Positions 46,140 through 57,123 of a DNA stretch of 64,000 nucleotides are shown here, in pieces. Both the position numbers and the translations under genes were made by a program. The stretch's first letter is position 1, and each line of letters begins with the position of its first letter. The notes under the pieces are model-generated. The model was not told where the DNA came from and did not search any database. It worked only from the letters and a program-made list of their open reading frames with translations. The DNA is from Juglans regia (Eukaryota; Streptophyta; Magnoliopsida; Fagales; Juglandaceae): assembly GCF_001411555.2 (NCBI RefSeq), contig NW_023361675.1, positions 1-64,000 on the forward strand, written 5' to 3'.

Positions 46140-47600
46140 GAAAAATGAAGTCTATTAAGAGGAAACTGAACTTTGATGATTGTTTTGCTGTGGCAGTTGG
46201 GGTAGTAGTGGAGGGATAGCTCTACTTTGGAAACATGAGACCGATGTTGCTTTAATTAATTATACCAGATGACACATTCCTAAAAGAGTAACTGAGAAAC
46301 ATAGGGATTTCTCTTGGATGTTGACAAGCTTCTATGGCAATCTGAGTACGACTCATAGAGATAACAGTTGGAGTTGTTTAAACACTTGAAACCTGAGGAG
46401 GATGTGCCATGAATATGTTTTGGAGATTTTAATGAGATTACCAACAAACATGAGAAGTTTGGAGCTGTTGGAAGTAGGGATTTAAAAATTAATCAAAAAA
46501 TCGGACGGATCGGCCTGAATCAGTGGAGCCGATCCGGTTTCGATTTTATGCTTTTTAAGACTAGACCGATTGACTATATTGTATATTTAAATTAATTTTT
46601 TTAATATTATATATAATTTTTTTAATATTATATATAATTTATATATATATAATAAATATAATAATATAAATTTTAATTATATATAAGATAATGTTATTAT
46701 AATTTATAACATAAAATTTTAATTTTAAACATGAAAATTTATTTGATTATATGCTTTAAACATAAAATATATATATTCATAATAAATTCTCGAATCTCAA
46801 CATATTCCTTTTAATAAATACATAATACATTAGTAACATATTTTTGTAAACAGTAATAGATTTGATCAAAGCATATTTTTGTAACTAGTAACAGATTTTT
46901 AATAAAACTGTTTTTTTAAAGTAGTCTTTTTTGATAAACAGATTTTTTATTAAAATCAAAAAATCGGACCGAGCCGGATCGAATTTAAACGGTAAAATCA
47001 GAGGTATTGGTTTAGGAGGATAACCGGTGTGTAATCAGTTTTTAAAAATGTAAAATCAGTGCATACCGATTTGATCCTAAATTTTATTCAAAATTGGACT
47101 GGATCTGAACGGATATGCCCCTTGCTGTAAGGCCTTAAAAACAAATTGAGGCATTTAGGGATACTTCTGATTTTTGCTCATTTAGTGACTTTTTACAACA
47201 ACACAAAAGTATACTTAATCAATGAACAGGAGAGGTTCATACTTCATTAAGACTTGATATAGCAATATCTAATCCTAATTGGTATTAGACATTTCATGGC
47301 GATAGCTGCTTTGTTATGCCAGCTCAGAGATCAAACCATTGCCCTCTTTTTATTTCAGCCTCGAGTACAAATCACAAAAATCATAGAAAGGAAGAATTTC
47401 AGATATAAAGTAGCTTGAGCCTTCAGGGAAGATTGTGCACAAACCATTCCTATGCTTGGGGCAACAATACTTGCATAGAAGCTGGCATCCTTAACATCAC
47501 TATAATAATTCAGAATTGCAGAGAAGTGACTAAGAAATGGAATGTAGGTGCTATCTTTAATAATTGGAGATCTATTAAAGGCAAAATTAAGAGTATGGGA
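46140..47600 (+). pseudogene. LINE-1-type endonuclease remnant, split by a GC-motif element
   Basis: Frames before and after an insert together read like the endonuclease region of a plant L1 LINE: GGIALLWKHETDVALINYT, SFYGNLSTTHRD, FGDFNEITNKHEKFGA, then after 47122 LKQIEAFRDTSDFCSFSDF and SNHCPLF. There are many stops and shifts. The insertion lies just after HEKFGA. A 5' end and a reverse transcriptase are not present. Confidence 0.7.
46477..47121. mobile_element. Mutator-like element of the CCGGTC family
   Basis: The left end AGGGATTTAAAAATTAATC with GGACGGATCGG blocks, and the right end with GGACTGGATCTGAACGG and GCCCCTT, flank an AT-rich core as in 25520-26211. Flanking GCTGTTGGA and GCTGTAAGG suggest a decayed 9-base duplication. 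The ends are less certain than in the other copies. Confidence 0.55.
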
Positions 47601-47605
47601 CAACT

Positions 47606-48003
47606 ACAAGTTAGAAATTCATTTCATCTTGCAGGGGAATTTACATGCATTGAGAGATAGATCATATGAGTTGAGATGATTTATGTATAGTAGTAAGATT
47701 TATGAGTTAAAATTTATAAATAGTTGTAAGATGATCCAAACCGGCTCTTAAGTCTCGTTTGTTTTCACAATCATTCTAAACATATATTATTTAATTATTA
47801 TAATTTTTTTAAATTTTTACATAAAATAAAATAAATAATTTAATTTTTTCAAATTTTAAAATATAAAAATTTTAAAAAAATATATTCTAATAATATTTTA
47901 TTTAATTTTTAATTTTATTTTAACTAACCTCATCTAATTTATGGATAATTTCAAAGCCAAGTTAGTTTCATTCATTTATGCAAATTATCACCTCATTTTA
48001 AAA
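47606..48003 (+). pseudogene. Relic of the CGR gene 3' region
   Basis: 47606-47655 matches the CGR intron-3/exon-4 junction at about 18565-18608 (ATTCATTTCATCTTGCAGG, then TTTACATGCA). 47951-48003 matches the CGR downstream flank at about 20480-20537 (AAAGCCAA, then TTCATTCATTTATGCAAA). The order and strand are the same as near CGR. The rest of the gene is deleted; an AT-rich MITE lies between. Confidence 0.6.
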
Positions 48004-48621
48004 ATATAATCATACTTTACAATATTTTTATTATATAAAAGGAAAATATTAGAATAATAAGATAAATAAAGATGAGATTAAAATTAAAAATTATATAAAA
48101 TATTATTAAAATATAATTTTAAATATAATTTTTATTTTAAAATTTTAAAAAATTATTATAAATAAATAATAATTTTTTTAATTTTAAAATAAAAATAATA
48201 TTTAAAAAATATTTTTTTATGAAAAAAAAAATACAGTTTAGAACAAAGTATTATCGCTTGGATTCTTGTGCGCAGATTCATTCAATTTTGGTTTGACCAA
48301 GAAACTTGTGTCCGAAATTTCAAAGAGGAAGATCACAATCTTACTCAGTAATCACAGTCGGCACTTCTCCGAACTGACAACACGCTTCTCCCTATCATTC
48401 AATCGTGTCACCGCAGCCTTTTCACCGTCTCCAAATCTCGGTGCAGGAATTTCTGGACAATGTGTACTGCGCACTCTACTCTTCTCTCTTTATTTATTAT
48501 TTTTAATACCAAGAAGATGCACCACCGTTGCAAGTGTAATGTCTGCACTCACTTTCCGGTTACCATTCCAGCCAATAGTGCCAAAGCATTGTTAGGTAAC
48601 CTGAAACTTGAAATAAGAGCG

Positions 48622-49722
48622 ATGTCTATGAAGTATAAACGATTATGTCATCGAGGTTTTCCACTACATCTACCCGAAAACGTCATCGTAGAAATCCTCT
48701 TGCGGTTGCCGGTCAAGTCTTTGGTACGATTCAGGTGTGTAAGTAAACGTTGGCGCTCCCTAATCTCGGATTCCCGATTCGCCAAATCGCAGTTCCGGCG
48801 AGCGTCTGAGCGCTCACAAAGACTTCTCATAACATCTGGTTCTGAAATTCGATCCCTAGACTGTGAGGCGCTATTTGAGCACAGTACCACTCCCAGTGTA
48901 CTCGCCGTCCCTTTCCAGAAACGGGGACGTTATGTTAGCATCATTGGGTCTTGCAATGGTCTTGTTTGTGTGGCTCTATATAGCCATAGGGATTTCTATA
49001 TTTGGAATCCTTCGACGGGAAATTACAGGAAACTGCCTGATCCTGGTATTTCACTCCGCGGGCACATATATAGACATGGATTTGGATATGATCCATCCAC
49101 TGATGACTACAAGCTTCTCGTGGCCAATTTCCGGAAGCCTCCTTCTCGGGAAAGTGAAGGCAAGGTTTTCTCTTTCAAAAGAAACTCATGGAAGAGGATT
49201 CTTCGAGGCCTTGAAGATCCAGGTAGGGCGGACGATTCAGCAGGAATCCTTTGCAATGGTTCTCTGCATTGGCATCTTCGACCGTACCCCGATCCACTTT
49301 CTGGTCATAAAATACGTGTGTTTGATTTAGCCGAGGAGAAATTCCATGAAATGCCGATGCCCTCCGTGGAATTATTTGGGGACTGCGGGTATGAACTCGT
49401 CGATACTTTGAGAAATCTTGGAGAGTGCCTGTGTTTTAATGTTTCTATGAGTGGATTTATGGAGATATGGGGAATGTTGGAATATGGAGTCATAGAATCC
49501 TGGGCACCAATGCTTAGAGTTAAATATTTTCCGGTAGACCCGCTTTGCCTTTCCAGAGGTGGTCAGCTTGTGGCAATGAAGAATGGAATTGTTTTGATGA
49601 GAAGTAATCCTGACGGAGAGATTCTTGAATATGTTGAGGGCTTCAGTGGCTTTGACTCGCGTGTTGATTATGCTACTGTGTTTGTTGAGAGTCTTCTTTC
49701 CCCTTATCTGTGCTTGACTTGA
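48622..49722 (+). CDS. F-box protein with F-box-associated domain (copy 3)
   Basis: A single-exon frame of 366 residues starts at MSMKYKRLCHRG, the position shared with copy 2. An in-frame ATG at 48460 would add 54 residues, but that stretch aligns with non-coding leader in copy 2. The F-box lies at about residues 15-57 (LPENVIVEILLRLPVKSLVR). FBA landmarks follow (GSCNGLVCVALYSH, FYIWNPSTGNYRKLPDPG, RHGFGYDPSTDDYKLLV, SFKRNSWKRIL, ILCNGSLHWHL, SNPDGEILEYVEGFSGF), ending VESLLSPYLCLT as in copy 2. It differs from copy 2 by a short gap after KRL and many substitutions in the C-terminal third. It is intact. Confidence 0.92.
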   Translation: MSMKYKRLCHRGFPLHLPENVIVEILLRLPVKSLVRFRCVSKRWRSLISDSRFAKSQFRRASERSQRLLITSGSEIRSLDCEALFEHSTTPSVLAVPFQKRGRYVSIIGSCNGLVCVALYSHRDFYIWNPSTGNYRKLPDPGISLRGHIYRHGFGYDPSTDDYKLLVANFRKPPSRESEGKVFSFKRNSWKRILRGLEDPGRADDSAGILCNGSLHWHLRPYPDPLSGHKIRVFDLAEEKFHEMPMPSVELFGDCGYELVDTLRNLGECLCFNVSMSGFMEIWGMLEYGVIESWAPMLRVKYFPVDPLCLSRGGQLVAMKNGIVLMRSNPDGEILEYVEGFSGFDSRVDYATVFVESLLSPYLCLT

Positions 49723-51555
49723 TCTTTTTTTTTTCTTGTTCTCTGTTTTTGTCAGTTCTTTTGCTACTCATCAAAGAACTGCAGAACAGTGACGAAAGAT
49801 TTCATGTATGGAGAATCGTAGTTTTTCCAGTGCATCCTGCGACTCTTGATATTGGCTGTTCCAATACTCTTTTGTGACTTTGTAGAATTGGGGCAAATTT
49901 CTGTTGAATCTGGATGTTGTGATCATGCACTTTTTTGCAGAAACTGTTTGTTTCTGAATTTCAAAGCAATTAGAATTTATATTGTAACGAATGTCGGTTC
50001 ATTGTATATTCAGACTGGATGGTTCTGTATTTCTTTTAAGGCTGTGATTTTCTTCTTTTTGGCCCTCTTTTTTTTTCGGCAGAATGGATGTTAATGATAT
50101 TCCTGAATCCTGATGCTTAGTTCTTAACATTATATACAATTGCTTTTTATTCATGGAAAGACGATAGATTCGGCTGAATTGCTTTTAAGGCTGGATTGAA
50201 AAGCCAAAATTTTGAAAATCTATCAATCATTATTATAATTTTATTTTTTTAAATTCTAATGTAGAATAAAATAAATAATTTAATTTTTTAAATTTTAAAA
50301 TAAAAATAATATTAAAAAATAATATATATTAACATTTTTTTATTTATTTTTTCAATTTTAAATTCAACTTCATTTTATCTCTCGATTTTTCCAAATTTCG
50401 ACAGAGATATAATATTCCTGTTTTGTACATCTTTTTAGGAAGATAGATTTTCAGCTTTGATGTAAAAGATGCAAAATGCTAATTGATGTCATGATTCTCT
50501 ATTCTATCCCTCGTGTATTTTATTTTATTTTTTAACTTTTTTAATAATTAAAGAATTGATTATTATTAAATTTAAATATTTTTTTTAATTTTTAAGATAT
50601 TAAAAAAATACATAAAATAAAATGAAAAAAAATATAAAATTTAATTATTTCATTCACATCAAATTTTGAATTATATTTTTATTCATTATATAGTAATAAA
50701 ATAAAATAAATTTATTTTTCTTAATTATTAATTTAAGTAATTTTATGGTATTTCACCATTTTACTTATTTATTTAATTTTAATTACTTAATTCATTTAGT
50801 TTTATTTAGACTTTTTTTTTCTTTCATAAATTTAAGTAGAAAGAGAAAAAGTAAGAGAGAGATGAAAGAATAGTAAGAAGTCTATCTTTTCAGAATGAGT
50901 GACGCTTCGGGCCAATCGGGTGTGCAAGGTTAGTTTACACCCACAAATGAAAAATTGACACGTTTAAGTTTCAGTAGAATTGAGAAATAAGCCGCTTGTA
51001 ACAGATTTAAATTTCTCTTCATGTGCAATTGCTCTGCCCCCACCCAAAACAATTGAGTTCCCACAGCGTCGAAATGCTGCCCCACCTCCGTTGGTCTCCT
51101 CTCGTCATTCTGAAAAAAATTGGCCGTCAAAAGTGTCGCCCACCCATCCTCGACAACTTTGATTCCTGGCCGTCGAAACAATATCTCATTCTGTATATAA
51201 AGAACATCTGCGACACTATTTGTAATTTCTGAGTTTAGATTCCTGGCCGTGCCCACCGTCCCTGGCTCCCTTCTTTGCCCTTTTCCCCTTTTCCATCCCA
51301 GAGTGCAAGACACGGAGTTCGATTATCATAAATCAATTATCATTTTTCTTTACCTTAATGTATTTTTCATTTCCTGTTGTTTATGATATTCACTTTTAAC
51401 TGGGTGTGTAGCATGCCACTCATAGGAATTCTTCTTATCTATTATTTATATTTAACCAAATGAACAAAACTTTAGTATATTCCCCGTATGGAATCTATAA
51501 AAACTGTCCAGGAGTTTCCAAGCTCCCGGCAGTTTCAACTTAAGGTTTTCATTGG
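49723..51555. other. 3' flank of F-box 3 and intergenic region
   Basis: 49723-50190 parallels the 3' flank of copy 2. 50200-50400 is an AT-rich MITE copy. A 127-residue minus-strand frame (51313-50930) is open but has no recognisable domain and overlaps plus-strand frames of similar length. No gene is called. Confidence 0.4.
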
Positions 51556-51559
51556 TATT

Positions 51560-52354
51560 GGCATGGTTGCTTAGCAACCACTGTGCCTCAACCGTGTCCT
51601 GCCTTTCTTCCGTGGCTTTTCTCTCATGTCCCTTCCATCACGAAGCCATGGTCCAAATTGTGAGACTTCTCCCATAGCCAAAACCTTCATTTGTTTACGT
51701 AGTTCGATATCATGGAGTATTTGTCCACAAGTGAAACATAGACGTAGAAGCTTTTCATACTTCAGGTGAATCCAAACTCTAGAGCCATTGACCTTGATTG
51801 TTCTTTGTCTTGGAATTGCCTTGTTTAGATCCATTTCCACTTTAACTCGAAGAAATTGGCCCCATCCTATCCCATAATCATCCACTTCCACTTCTTCCAC
51901 TCTACCTTTCAAGTTACCCACTCTTTCTCTAGTATCCCTATTCATATTTGCCATGGGCAAGTTACGCAATTGCACTTAGAAAGTTTCATAATCAAAATTC
52001 ATTTTCCTTGGCTATGATAATCCATCAAATTTCCATACGATCAAAAAATGCTTATCAAATAACCATGGTCTACCATCTTCCACCCTTTGCTTATTTGCAT
52101 GTGTTTCAAATGATATAATGAAAATATTTAGCCTTACTTCTTGGAAAATGGCTGCTTTGCTCAATCTCCATATCTTAGCCATAGTAAAAGATATCACCAT
52201 CTTGCTAATTATGCGATCAGTGCAGACCTTCCTTATCAAACACCTTTCACCTTTTTTTTTAAACTGCCTCTGTCTCTTTTTCATCCGTATTGGTTGTCAC
52301 AATTTCATCCTTCGTTAACTTCATATGTTCCCACATCACTTCTATTTCCTCCAT
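51560..52354 (-). pseudogene. LINE ORF1-type remnant (DUF4283 and zinc-knuckle protein)
   Basis: From an ATG at 52354 the minus strand reads an acidic start (MEEIEVMWEHMKLT). After a shift at a poly-A run comes RCLIRKVCTDRIISK, then WLFDKHFLIVWKFDG, LRNLPMANMNRDTRERVGN, VDDYGIGWGQFLRVKVEMDL, SRVWIHLKYEKLLRLCFTCG. These are the DUF4283 and CCHC_4 blocks of plant LINE ORF1 proteins. Two in-frame stops (near 52015 and 51980), the poly-A frameshift and loss of the last zinc-knuckle Cys show decay. Confidence 0.75.
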
Positions 52355-53970
52355 CCTCACCCTCCCCCTACTCTCCAGGCTCCACAACTCTCCGAAACCA
52401 CACCCTGGTTCGACTGTCCTTCAACACCTCTAGTTTCGCTTTAGAAAAATGCTAGAGAAAACCAGAGAGGAGACTTACTTTCAATTTGACACGGTATGAG
52501 CAATGATTGTCGTGGATCGCTCAGCATTTGTTCTCGTGTTTATATTGTGATTTTCTTTGTGCCTTTGTAGCGTAAGGCTATGTTTGGAAGTCAAAATTTT
52601 ATTCCAAAATTTTTTATAATTTTATTTTTTTAAAATATATATTTTTTAATTTTAGTTTGATTGTTTTTCATCCATTCCTTGCAATTTTTTCAAAGTTCTA
52701 ATCAAAATATAAAAATATTACATCTTTTGCAATTTTTAAAATAAACATTATATTTAAATAATATTTTAAATTTATAATATCTTTATTTAACCTTTTTTTT
52801 TTTCTTTTTAACTCAAATAATTTCACAAACCATTTTATTATTATTTATTGAATTCTCATCTTATCTCATTATCCATACATACCCTCAATGATACCACTCC
52901 TCCCTACTTGGTTTGCTTTTGGAGGTATGATGCAAATCTAAATTGACATGAGGTATTCGGGTCTAAATTGAAAACATGAATAAAATATAGCAAAAAAGTT
53001 AAATTTTCCTTTGATTGAGGCAATATAAGTTATTTTTTTATCCCTAAATCTTCTATATATGTTCATTTTTGTCTTAGGATATATTTCGTTTCCAGTTTTG
53101 GCTAAATTTTTGGCTTGATTATTGTTTTATTACGTATTTATTTTTCATTTAATAATGTTAGTTTTTTCTTTATTGCAGAAATGCTCATCATTTCGAAATT
53201 TTAAGTTATTTTAGTTCAGCTCGTGGGTTTTATGAAATAGCTTCAAATTTTATCATTAATTAATTATTCTTAGAGTTTTCACTCTGTTTTGCATCTTTTT
53301 TTAGTTTTAATAACTAGTTTTTGTTGATTAATTAGTTGGTAAAATAATTTCTATTCTGTTAGTGTTAGTTGGCATAAGAGTTTTAATGTTTTCCTGGAAT
53401 GATTTATCATTAGTTATCACCAATTTTCCTACGGGCTATCTGTTTTTGGGTAATCTGAGACCCCAAGTAATTTTGGGGTTTCAAAATTGAAACCCCAAAC
53501 TAATTGGTAAAAGGTCAATGCAAGTATCCCATCTTTGGCCAAGGTCATTTGGATTAATTGGCAACACCTTAGTTTCTCACTAAGAGAATCAATAATCGAA
53601 TCCCCCTCCCTATGTATATATAAAAAAAAAAAGTATCTCATATTTAGAGAGGTAGCTTGCAGTATTTTGACCATCCTTATTTCTACCATGTCCTCAAAGT
53701 CTGCCATAGCGCCAGGGGCGCATATTAGATCCATTTCGGAGTTCACTGTCCCCTAGCACTGTGGAAGTCTTGATTTGCACTGAGAATGAGATTAAGGAAA
53801 GTCAATTCATATTTCACATGAGGTAGACTTTGAGAAGGTCTATGAGGAGGAGGGTGTGATCAGCCTAAAAGCGGTAATCGCTCCTAATTCATTATTTTAC
53901 TTTTGCTTATAATAGCTTATGCTATATTTATTTGATAAACATAATTTCAAATTATAATACAAACTTTTTT
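52355..53970. repeat. Intergenic with an AT-rich MITE
   Basis: 52575-52890 is a MITE copy (TATGTTTGGAAGTC at the left, CATTATCCATACATACC at the right). Near 53465-53510 AATTTTGGGGTTTC and GAAACCCCAAA make a short palindrome like those in the 3 kb Mutator-like element. Frames at 53429-53756 overlap on both strands. A short VDFEKVYEE read near 53825 hints at a LINE fragment. No gene is called. Confidence 0.4.
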
Positions 53971-54473
53971 CCTGGAGAAGTCATACAACGTCATGTGAGT
54001 CATGAAAGTTTTCAGGTGCTCGAGGGGGTCCCTTCCTCAGTCATACATTTCCATAGCAGACACTCTAAATTTTGGTGGCAAAGGAACTTCCATTACTTCT
54101 TTAGTATAGGGTAGACCTGTGCTCGTGAGCAACTGGTCCACCGTTGACGACTTACCCACTTTCGTTGCTATTTCCTTGTATTCACTTTGAGGTTGCGAAG
54201 TTCATATGGCATGTGTTTTTGCTCCTCCTCCTTGTTAGGTCCTGTCTGTGTGTTTAGGGATCCCATGTGCTCAGTGTCGCTGGATCCTGCCCCACCATCT
54301 TGCTCTCGTTGGAGTTTTCTGAGCTTCTCATTTTCTTTGCAGAGTACCTGTATTTCGCCAGTTAGCTTTGTCACCAACTCCTCCATGGTTTTCAACCTCG
54401 TTTCCATGGCATTTCCCATGTTTCTCTTGAGATATTTGGAACAGGTTGTCGCATGCATGAGAAAAACACGCAA
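53971..54473 (-). pseudogene. Ty3/gypsy gag remnant
   Basis: The minus strand opens at an ATG (54473) soon after the LTR. It has a coiled-coil-like part (METRLKTMEELVTKLTGEIQ, KENEKLRKLQRE). After a frameshift near 54180 comes the start of the capsid region (EVMEVPLPPKFRVSAMEMYD, then GRDPLEHLKTFMTHMTLYDF), with a stop after MYD. The element ends there; protease, reverse transcriptase and integrase are absent. Confidence 0.75.
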
Positions 54474-54502
54474 GATCTATTATGATCCCACAGACGGCAC
54501 CT

Positions 54503-56064
54503 CTGTTAAAGTTGTGTTTCGCACACCTTTGGGCCAAGCTCCAGCAACTCAGGTATTCAAAAACGGGTCCTGTACAAGGTAGAAAAGACTGCGACCTAGG
54601 GGCCGGGGAAGTTTCGATGCTAAAGTTAGTAAATATTCTTAGAGGATAACAAATAAGTAAGAGAATGTAGGGATCAGACAGAGTATTTTTGTACTTGGGA
54701 TCTGTTATTTATACTTGTTAACATCGTATTTCGCACACCTTTGGGCCAAACTCCAACAAGTCAGGTCTTAGAAAACGGGCCTTACACAAGGTAGAAAATA
54801 CTGTGGTTTTGAAAATGCAGCCTTGGGGCTGGGGAACCTCTGATACGAAGGTTAGTAAATATTTTTGGAGGGTAGCAAATGAATAAGAGAGTCTAGGGAT
54901 CAGAGAGAGTATTCTCGTATTTGGGACTTGCTATTTATACTTGTTAACGTCGTGTTTCGTTTACCTTTGGGCCAAGTTCCAACAATTCTGGTTTTCGAAA
55001 ACGAACCCTGCACAAGATAAAAAATACTGCGGCTATGAGTGGCGGTGGCCTTGGGGCTGGGAACCTCCGATACCAAAGTTAGTAAATATTCTTAGAGTGT
55101 AGCAAATAAGTAATAGAGTCTAAGGATTAGAGAGACCATTCTCGTACTTGAGATCTGCTATTTATATTGCCAATCTAAGGAATAGATCGTGCCTGCTTTC
55201 ACGAACTTCGTGTTTCCCATACTATTTCTTTTGTCAGAGTCTTTAAATGCGACGTGGCTCTGTGACGGTGTCATTAATGTGACGTGTTGTTCGGGTGGCA
55301 GAACCATTAATGCAGCATGGTTCTCCAACCTTCTCCAATTAGTCTGACTTCATTATGGTCCATTCATATATTTTCTCTCAGTAGATCAACGGTTCTCCGT
55401 ATATCACATCTGTCGTATGGACGGACACTCAAGGACTAGACACTACTCGAGGGATCCTCAGATCAACGAGTTCTGTCTTCTTTATATACCATTCTTCCTG
55501 CAGGTTATGTATAGAGAAGCCTCCTAGTGGACAGGGTTCATGATTTTCTGCTTTGGGCCGGGCTTGATGGGGCCTTTTGGGCTTGATGGGGGCTTTTGGG
55601 CTTTGTGGGGAAAATCCCTTTACAATACTATCAGTCCGAGGAACAGATCGTGTCTGCTTTCATGAAGTCTGTGTTCCCTGTACTACTCCTTTTATCAGAG
55701 TTTTTAAATGCAGGGTGAGTCGGCGACAGTGTCATTAATGTGGCGTGTTGTCTGGGTGGTAGAACCATTAATGTGACATGGTTCTCGAACTTTATCCTCT
55801 TAGTCTGCATTCCTTCTGGTTCGTTAATGTCTTCTCTGTCAGTAGATTAACGATTCTTCGTATATTAGGTCTGCAGTACGAGTGGGCACTCGAGGACTGA
55901 ACACTACTCGAGAGGTCCTCAGATCGACGTGTCTCATCCCTGCAGCACCATCCCTTTTATATGTCATGTACAAAGGGCCCTCCTAATAGGCCAGGTTCAT
56001 GGCTTTCTGCTCCAGACCGAGCTTGATAGGGCCTCTTGGGCCTTGAGGGAAAAATCTCCTTACA
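54503..56064 (-). mobile_element. LTR of a Ty3/gypsy retrotransposon with internal tandem duplications
   Basis: In minus orientation the LTR starts TGTAAGGAGATTTTTCCCTC at 56064 and ends near 54503. A GGTGCCGTCTGTGGG motif follows, which commonly sits just after the 5' LTR in plant gypsy elements, and then the gag remnant. The LTR contains two copies of a ~440-base block (55170-55623 and 55627-56064) and three copies of a ~215-base block. No 3' LTR was found in the window. Confidence 0.7.
54511..55165. repeat. Three ~215-base tandem repeats
   Basis: Units begin near 54511, 54724 and 54951 with GTTTCGCACACCTTTGGGCC or variants and end CTATTTATACTTGTTAAC. They share AGTTAGTAAATATTCTTAGA and the flanking GGGCTGGGGAA. 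Divergence between copies is moderate. Confidence 0.85.
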
Positions 56065-56078
56065 CTATAATTTGTTTA

Positions 56079-56572
56079 GAGCATCCTTAATGGAATATGA
56101 TCACAATGAATTAGCTAAATTCTAAATAATTGGACTTTGGTTACAGTGACTTTCAAAATATTTTTCCAAATTTGAAGGTTACTATAGATAGACCAAATAC
56201 AAATTTGATCAATTATTTCTCTTCCCTCTTTCTTATTTACTTCATATGAAATAACATTAATTTAATTAGAATATAATTACTAATTCACATATAATAAGTA
56301 GAATGATAAAATATTATAAAATTATATTAATTAATAATTAAAAAATTAAATATTATTTAAACTAATATTATTTTATTTATATATAATGAATAAATGAATA
56401 GTTTAATGTAAAAATTTGATGTGAATAGAATAGTTAAAGTCAAATATATCTCATGTTATTTTGTTGTTATATAATAAAAAAATAATTATTCTAATATGAA
56501 GAGTGAAATAATTAAAATCAAATTCATATTACTTAAAGTGTTATTTAATTTTAACTAATCCACGAGAGTGCT
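56079..56572. mobile_element. Probable PIF/Harbinger-type MITE
   Basis: TTA then GAGCATCCTTAATGG starts the element, and the complement of the right side reads AAGCACTCTCGTGGATTAG. The termini match the family at 12448-13217 loosely. The right target duplication is not clear (TTG). Confidence 0.5.
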
Positions 56573-57123
56573 TTTGCAATTGATTATAAAAAAAAAATTA
56601 TTATTTAATTTATGTAAGTATTAGAAGTTTAAATTAAAACAAAAAAAATATTAATATTTTAATATATATATATAATAAATAAATGGATGTGACTACTATG
56701 CTGCCTCGTCTTAAAACTTATCATTTAGAGTAAAAAAATTTTTTTTATTTTAATATTTTTTTAATATATTTAAATATATTTAAAAAAATAAAAAAATATA
56801 TCAATATAGTTTTAGTAATATTTTCCTGAATAAATTGGAATATATACAGTGGTGCATTCCTTTCAAATAAGACTAATCCCGCCCGATAAACTTGTGTCCA
56901 AGTTTATGAGATGCAGATAACTGAAGTGACGAGTCCTCTCACTGCAAGCTGCAGACTTTTCCCGGTCTCCCATGCTGAAAATTCTGTACGTACTGCTTGC
57001 GTATTCTGCTTTTCTTTGTCTATCTTTAATAGGAAGAAAATTAGCCTTTTCCTTCTCATAAATACTACACCGCAGCAAGTGTGATCTCGGTACTGACTTT
57101 CTGGTTACCATTCAGTTACCGGG

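Noticed and set aside
48460..48621. 54-codon N-terminal extension of F-box copy 3
   Set aside because: There is an ATG, but the stretch aligns with untranslated leader of copy 2 and is not conserved as protein.
22029..49722. A coordinated operon or cluster of different functions
   Set aside because: The genes are plant transcription units separated by kilobases of transposons; the cluster is a single paralogous family, not a pathway.
50930..51313. 127-codon minus-strand frame
   Set aside because: No domain, overlapped by plus-strand frames, no promoter or splice context.
54511..56064. CRISPR-like array
   Set aside because: Repeat units are hundreds of bases long without spacers and belong to an LTR in a plant genome.
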